This document shows positions 59,778 to 64,000 of a DNA stretch of 64,000 nucleotides, in pieces (the stretch's first letter is position 1; each line of letters opens with the position of its first letter). The translations under genes were made by a program, and so were the position numbers. The notes beneath the pieces were generated by a model. The model saw only the letters and a program-made list of their open reading frames with translations. It did not search any database and was not told the DNA's origin. The stretch is from Tolypothrix tenuis PCC 7101 (GTDB taxonomy: Bacteria > Cyanobacteriota > Cyanobacteriia > Cyanobacteriales > Nostocaceae), in the NCBI RefSeq assembly GCF_002368295.1, contig NZ_AP018248.1, forward strand, positions 3,968,767 through 4,032,766, given 5' to 3'.

Positions 59778-60065
59778 ATGAATGTTGTTATATCCTACGA
59801 TATTTCCGAAGACAAGCGCCGCACAAAGATTCATAACATTCTCAAGTCTTATGGGCAATGGGTGCAGTATAGTATTTTTGAATGTCAGTTAAATGACACC
59901 CAGTACGCCAAACTGCGATCGCGCTTGCATAAGTTGATTAAAAGCGATACGGACAATATCCGTTTTTACTCTCTGTGTAGTTGCTGCTTTGGTAAGGTTG
60001 AACGTATTGGCGGCGAACCAGTCCCCGATGATACTATTTTCTTTGCCGAATGCGCGGAGGGGTAG
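59778..60065 (+). CDS. cas2: CRISPR adaptation protein Cas2
   Basis: The 95-residue ferredoxin-fold protein opens MNVVISYDISEDKRRTKIHN (with the conserved Asp8) and has YGQWVQYSIFECQLN. It joins Cas1 in the integration complex. GAGAGGAAAATT precedes ATG. The CRISPR leader begins right after its stop. Confidence 0.96.
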   Translation: MNVVISYDISEDKRRTKIHNILKSYGQWVQYSIFECQLNDTQYAKLRSRLHKLIKSDTDNIRFYSLCSCCFGKVERIGGEPVPDDTIFFAECAEG

Positions 60066-60278
60066 GTGTGGAAAAACTAGTTATCCCAAAAATTAGGTGA
60101 AACTATTTCTCTGTAAGGCTCTCACAGTTTAATTGATATTCAATCACCCGCGCGCCTTACAGGGATAGACTTTCAGGAATTTTGGTTTTGCGTTTTCACT
60201 ATTGCCCGTGTTATTATGGCGCTATCCGCGCAACAGAACCTTGAAAACCGCATATAACTTGACTTTTAGGCTTCCGGT
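60066..60278 (+). promoter_or_regulatory. CRISPR leader
   Basis: 213 non-coding bases between cas2 and the first repeat. They include the inverted pair CTGTAAGGC (60111-60119) and GCCTTACAG (60154-60162), and a promoter-like TTGCGT, 18 bases, TATTAT near 60188-60217. The leader end is on this side because repeats at the far end are degenerate. Confidence 0.75.
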
Positions 60279-61027
60279 GTTGAAATTTCAAATAATCCCT
60301 ATTAGGGATTGAAACCCAATAAATACAGTATTGTAAAGATTGCTTTATAGTTGAAATTTCAAATAATCCCTATTAGGGATTGAAACATTCTGAACAGAAA
60401 TCAAAGAAGTACTAGCAGAAGTTGAAATTTCAAATAATCCCTATTAGGGATTGAAACTTGGACTTCCGCGCTTGAGTCTGAGGTACTTTGGAAAGTTGAA
60501 ATTTCAAATAATCCCTATTAGGGATTGAAACATTCTCCTAGATTTTCCTCCACTTCCTCAATGTAGTTGAAATTTCAAATAATCCCTATTAGGGATTGAA
60601 ACAAAGTCTCGCTTGCTCCTAAATCAGTAAGAGACGTTGAAATTTCAAATAATCCCTAGTAGGGATTGAAACCCATAGAAATAATTATTAGCTGTTACTT
60701 GATTCCGTTGAAATTTCAAATAATCCCTATTAGGGATTGAAACTCAATTTATTGAGCAAGTTGAAAAGAACATTAGGGGTTGAAATTTCAAATAATCCCT
60801 ATTAGGGATTGAAACATTAGTCATTGGGTATTGGGCATGGCGATCGCTTGTGTTGAAATTTCAAATAATCCCTATTAGGGATTGAAACGCCTTATATACT
60901 GTGGCCCCTTGATATGGAATAGCAAAAGGTTGAAATTTCAACAACCCCCTATTAGGGATTGAAACTTAAAACCGCCGCAAGCAGCATCATTTACTAACTT
61001 GATTAAAGTTGAAAGTTCACAAACTTA
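60279..61027 (+). CRISPR. type I-D CRISPR array, 10 repeats, 10 spacers and a truncated 11th repeat
   Basis: The 37-bp repeat first occurs at 60279-60315 and ends ATTGAAAC, with an internal CCCTATTAGGG hairpin. Repeats start at 60279, 60350, 60421, 60495, 60566, 60636, 60707, 60779, 60852 and 60929. Repeat 6 has one change (TAGTAGGG), and repeat 10 differs in its middle (CAACAACCCCC). The final partial repeat at 61008 (GTTGAAAGTTCACAAA) is cut by a MITE at 61028. Spacers are 33-42 bp, getting longer toward the old end. Spacer 8 (60816-60851) resembles chromosomal repeat DNA and carries a HIP1 site. No other spacer matches this window. Confidence 0.97.
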
Positions 61028-61160
61028 TACCATTTTGAAAAAAGAACGCGACAGATGGGTGGGGGCACGGCACCTATAAGATCTTTGAATATACCAAAAG
61101 ATTGTGGATGCCGTGCCCCTACATGGAATTTATCTGTCGCAAACATTATTTGAATTGGTA
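61028..61160. mobile_element. 133-bp MITE, family GGGCACGGCA, copy C, at the end of the CRISPR array
   Basis: Ends TACCATTTTGAAAAAAGAAC and the complement of TACCAATTCAAATAATGTTT; the internal pair is GGGCACGGCACC and GGATGCCGTGCCCC. TTA flanks both sides directly (61025-61027 and 61161-61163), a 3-base duplication like TGA at copy B. It begins where the last, decayed repeat stops. Confidence 0.85.
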
Positions 61161-61256
61161 TTACTCTTTTTTGAGTTTTTTACCATAAGTAAAATAGCAA
61201 CTCCTGAACGGGTTGCTATTTTACTTAATAAGGCTAGATTTACACTTTATTCCGAA

Positions 61257-61457
61257 TTAATGGTTCAATTTATCATGTTCGTCTTGGGTAACCCGGTAGA
61301 CTTCCCTATCTACCATATGAATTTCATATACTGCATCTTTGCCTGGGAAAAATAAAAATCCTGGCTCTTTTTCTTCTACCTCTACTATTTCTGAAATTGC
61401 ATTAGGATTAATCTCAACATGAATGCCATCTGTTGTTGTTAAATCTACAGGTTTCAT
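61257..61457 (-). CDS. small acidic hypothetical protein
   Basis: ATG 61457 follows a perfect AGGAGGT ribosome binding site by four bases; the eight-residue longer frame overlaps that site. The 66-residue acidic product (MKPVDLTTTDGIHVEINPNA, then ISEIVEVEEKEPGFLFFPGK and YEIHMVDREVYRVTQDEHDK) looks like a small beta protein. It has no hydrophobic helix or catalytic motif. Its place beside the array is probably coincidental. I recognise no family. Confidence 0.65.
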   Translation of the reverse strand: MKPVDLTTTDGIHVEINPNAISEIVEVEEKEPGFLFFPGKDAVYEIHMVDREVYRVTQDEHDKLNH

Positions 61458-62198
61458 GTATACCTCCTTGCTCTGTAGCAAGCTGTATCTCTAATGTCTT
61501 CAATTTAATCCTAATACAATGACATTTGGATGAATCAATGAAGCAAAAATACTTAACCTTTTATGAGATGAAACTTTAAGTTTTTAAAACTATAAAATAG
61601 TTTAGCTAAAAATTAAGCACTTAATTTTCTCATTATCATTACTGTGAATATTCCTATAACTTAATCTCTGTTGTTGCTGATAACTGATACTTGTACATTA
61701 CTGAATTTAGCACTATTTAGATTGCTTACTTTTTGCAGAAATCGGTATTTTGGGCAGATTTTTTGCTGAAATTATAGTTTATACAGGCAGGTTATCCTAT
61801 TTTAAATACTCTAATTAAGTAATTTATTTTTAATAAATTAAAAGCTAAAAATACTACTTAAAGCTATAAAAATAGAAATTAAATTTTCAGTATGGGAGCT
61901 ACTGCGTTACGCGGGTTGAGTTGCGTTGTGTTAAGCCTATGAAAGAATTTGAAGTTTAGAGGCAATGATATTTTGCTGTCATGCACCAGAATTATGCAAC
62001 GGTGCGTTAGGCGCGAGAATAGACGCTGCGTGATGAATCATATCGATAATATGCGCCTAACACAGCCTACATCTGAAGAGTAATCAACTATCGATTGCTG
62101 AAGAAAATTAGCGATCGCCTATCACCAGTCATACTATTGCTGGTATTCTGAAAGCGGCAAGGCCATTACCAGGAAATTGACAAAGCAAAAGAAAAACA
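61458..62198. other. intergenic region with a dispersed hairpin repeat
   Basis: 740 bases, strongly AT-rich to about 61890. A repeat (about 61905-62066) then ends with GTGCGTTAGGCGC and GCGCCTAACAC, related to 24171-24241. No gene is seen; the promoter of the permease gene must lie in the last part. Confidence 0.55.
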
Positions 62199-63785
62199 AT
62201 GGAAGTCGCTACAACCAGAGTTCCCCGTTGGTTCGTTCGCAGAGATATTGATGGTTTATTTGGGCTGGCGCTGGATAATTTTATTCAAATTTTATTGATT
62301 GTTAGTTTGTGCCAAACAGTGCTGGGCTTTCCGGCTGAGTTAGTTTATGGGCGGATTTTGCCAGGAGTAGCAATCAGTTTGATTGTGGGCAACTTCTATT
62401 ATGCCAGGTTAGCCAAAGAGCAAGGTAAACGCGAACAGCGCGATGATATTACAGCTTTGCCCTATGGAATTAATACTGTCAGTCTTTTTGCTTATATTTT
62501 TCTGGTGATGTTGCCTGTAAAATTGGCAGCAATTGCTGGTGGCTCATCTGGCGAACAAGCGGCTGAATTAGCTTGGCAAGCGGGTTTGGTGGCTTGCTTT
62601 GGTTCTGGGTTAATAGAATTTGCTGGGGCTGGGATTGGCGATCGCCTCCGTCGTTTGGCTCCCCGTGCAGCACTTCTTTCTACTTTGGGCGGGATTGCAA
62701 TCACTTTTATTGCCATTGGCTTTCTCTTTCGTACCTTTGCTAATCCTGTAGTTGGCTTGGTACCGCTTGGTGTAATTCTGGTAACTTATTTTGGACGAGT
62801 GCGATTTGGCATACCCGGCGGCTTGTTGGCTGTGATTTTAGGAATCGCCCTGGCTTGGGGAACAGGTTTAGTCAGTTGGGATCATGCCAAATTTGCCGCT
62901 ACTCTACAACCAATCAAGTTCTATCTACCTTCTTTATGGTTAGGAGAATTATGGAATAGTCGTTCAGTCTTTTTGGAATATTTCAGTATTATTCTCCCAA
63001 TGGGGCTATTTAATCTAGTTGGTAGCATCCAGAATTTAGAAAGTGCAGAAGCGGCGGGTGATAACTATCCAGCTGCGCCCTGTTTAGCGGTGAATGGAAT
63101 TGGGACTTTGGCGGCTGCTATTTGTGGTTCCTGTTTTCCTACTACTATTTATATTGGTCATCCAGGCTGGAAAGCTTTAGGTGCAAGGATTGGTTACTCA
63201 GTTCTCAATGGCATCATCATGGGCTTGCTTTGCTTGACTGGAACCGTGGCGATGCTGGCTTACTTTGTTCCTGTGGAAGCGGGGATGGCGATTGTATTAT
63301 GGATTGGCATTGTGATTGTTGCTCAAAGCTTTACAGCTACCCCATCGCACCATGCACCTGCTGTAGTTGTTGGTTTGTTACCGGGGATTGCTGGTTGGGG
63401 CGCACTCATCGCCAAGAATGCACTGCGCGCCGCAGGTTTGGGTACGGTGGAAAAACCTTTTACCCCATCGCTGATTGAGCAGTTTAAGTTGAGCGATACA
63501 TATATTGATGGCGCTTTTGCTCTTGAGCAGGGGTTTATTTTTTCTGCCATGATTTTAGCGGGCATTACGGTTTACATTATTGAACGCAAGTTTCGCTATG
63601 CTGCCTATTGGTCTATCATCGCAGCTATGATTTCTTGGGTTGGGTTAATGCACAGTTATCGTTGGACTGTTGCAGATACAGTTGTGAATTTTGGCGCAGG
63701 AACAGGTACGCCTTGGGCGATTGGCTATCTTTTGCTGGCTATTCTCTTTTTCTATGTCGATTGGCAAGAAAGACGGAAAAATTGA
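62199..63785 (+). CDS. NCS2-family nucleobase permease
   Basis: The 528-residue inner-membrane protein has about 12-14 hydrophobic helices. The NCS2/AzgA-like features are QRDDITALPYGINTVSLFAY near residue 90, FNLVGSIQNLESAEAAGDNY (the family motif with the substrate-site Glu region) and FPTTIYIGHPGWKALGARIG. Such permeases take up purines, xanthine or uracil with protons; the substrate is not clear. The gene stands alone on its strand, convergent with a gene that leaves the window. Confidence 0.85.
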   Translation: MEVATTRVPRWFVRRDIDGLFGLALDNFIQILLIVSLCQTVLGFPAELVYGRILPGVAISLIVGNFYYARLAKEQGKREQRDDITALPYGINTVSLFAYIFLVMLPVKLAAIAGGSSGEQAAELAWQAGLVACFGSGLIEFAGAGIGDRLRRLAPRAALLSTLGGIAITFIAIGFLFRTFANPVVGLVPLGVILVTYFGRVRFGIPGGLLAVILGIALAWGTGLVSWDHAKFAATLQPIKFYLPSLWLGELWNSRSVFLEYFSIILPMGLFNLVGSIQNLESAEAAGDNYPAAPCLAVNGIGTLAAAICGSCFPTTIYIGHPGWKALGARIGYSVLNGIIMGLLCLTGTVAMLAYFVPVEAGMAIVLWIGIVIVAQSFTATPSHHAPAVVVGLLPGIAGWGALIAKNALRAAGLGTVEKPFTPSLIEQFKLSDTYIDGAFALEQGFIFSAMILAGITVYIIERKFRYAAYWSIIAAMISWVGLMHSYRWTVADTVVNFGAGTGTPWAIGYLLLAILFFYVDWQERRKN

Positions 63786-63829
63786 GTAATTTATCGTTAT
63801 TTCACAGCATAGCTTTTGCTTCCTCTCAT

Positions 63830-64000
63830 CTACAACAATAGCGGTTGAACTTGCATATCCTTGAGGGTAATCGTAAAATTTTGCTGTTGTGCGATCGCAA
63901 TGAAGGAAATCACGGCTTCACAAGCCACCGCAACGGTTAACATTACCAAGTTGCGCGCCAAGGGATAATCACAGATATCATCATTCACATCAGAAGGAAC
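63830..64000 (-). CDS. C-terminus of an unrecognised protein, cut by window edge
   Basis: On the minus strand a frame enters from base 64000 and stops at TAG 63832-63830, giving 56 residues: VPSDVNDDICDYPLARNLVM, then LTVAVACEAVISFIAIAQQQ and NFTITLKDMQVQPLLL. It is open throughout and fits normal amino-acid composition, so it is probably the end of a real gene. I do not recognise the family. Confidence 0.55.
   Translation of the reverse strand, partial: VPSDVNDDICDYPLARNLVMLTVAVACEAVISFIAIAQQQNFTITLKDMQVQPLLL

Overview
The window comes from a filamentous, probably heterocyst-forming cyanobacterium of the Nostoc/Calothrix/Tolypothrix type. The evidence is the very frequent HIP1 octamer GCGATCGC, intergenic heptamer repeats of the ATTGGTA/ATTAGTC kind, a Ycf65/PSRP-3 ribosomal protein, many PAS/GAF sensor kinases, a Ser/Thr kinase-WD40 fusion, and a complete type I-D CRISPR-Cas locus. 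Both window edges cut genes: a tRNA-dihydrouridine synthase at the left and an unrecognised C-terminus at the right.

Layout. 1-9.1 kb: dus, two paralogous small proteins, and two large sensor kinases. 9.2-13.4 kb: a cobalamin segment (B12 riboswitch, DUF1636 protein, cobK) split by an IS4-type element nested inside a MITE. 13.5-18.3 kb: a beta-barrel-like protein, an RDD/pentapeptide protein and an Rrf2 regulator. 18.8-22.8 kb: an oxidative-stress group (msrB, egtC, egtB, catalase-like). 23-28 kb: a copper-type metal regulon (His-rich lipoprotein, MerR regulator, cupredoxin, copA) with three matching MerR-type promoters. 28.3-44.9 kb: a degenerate kinase-WD40 protein, ycf65, a HAD enzyme, a metallophosphatase with a broken signal peptide, a GAF kinase, a DM13/SDR/FMN-reductase/cupin group, a Cph2-like phytochrome with a dead kinase end, rsgA, and another SDR. 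46-61.2 kb: the type I-D locus. 61.2-64 kb: a small protein and an NCS2 permease.

The CRISPR locus is the most interesting part. A WYL regulator is divergent from cas3'. Then, instead of cas10d directly, there is a 2.7 kb insert: a minus-strand crRNA-like mini-locus with two partial repeats, a coiled-coil ORF, an antitoxin relic, a YhcG/DUF1016 nuclease and a MntA-HepT toxin-antitoxin pair. hepT overlaps cas10d by 8 bp, and csc2-csc1-cas6-cas4-cas1-cas2 and an array follow. The mini-locus keeps the Cas6 hairpin and the 8-nt crRNA tag of the main repeat. Its guide matches, at 13 of its first 14 positions (the one mismatch at position 6), a site about 110 bp away that is preceded by GTC, a type I-D-compatible PAM. 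That site lies just before the insert genes. This is the arrangement expected of a CreA/CreR-type RNA that directs Cascade to repress a nearby toxin or the cas operon itself. Loss of Cascade would then release the insert genes. This last step is inference.

The window is rich in small mobile repeats. Several have target duplications readable from the sequence, and one has truncated the old end of the CRISPR array.
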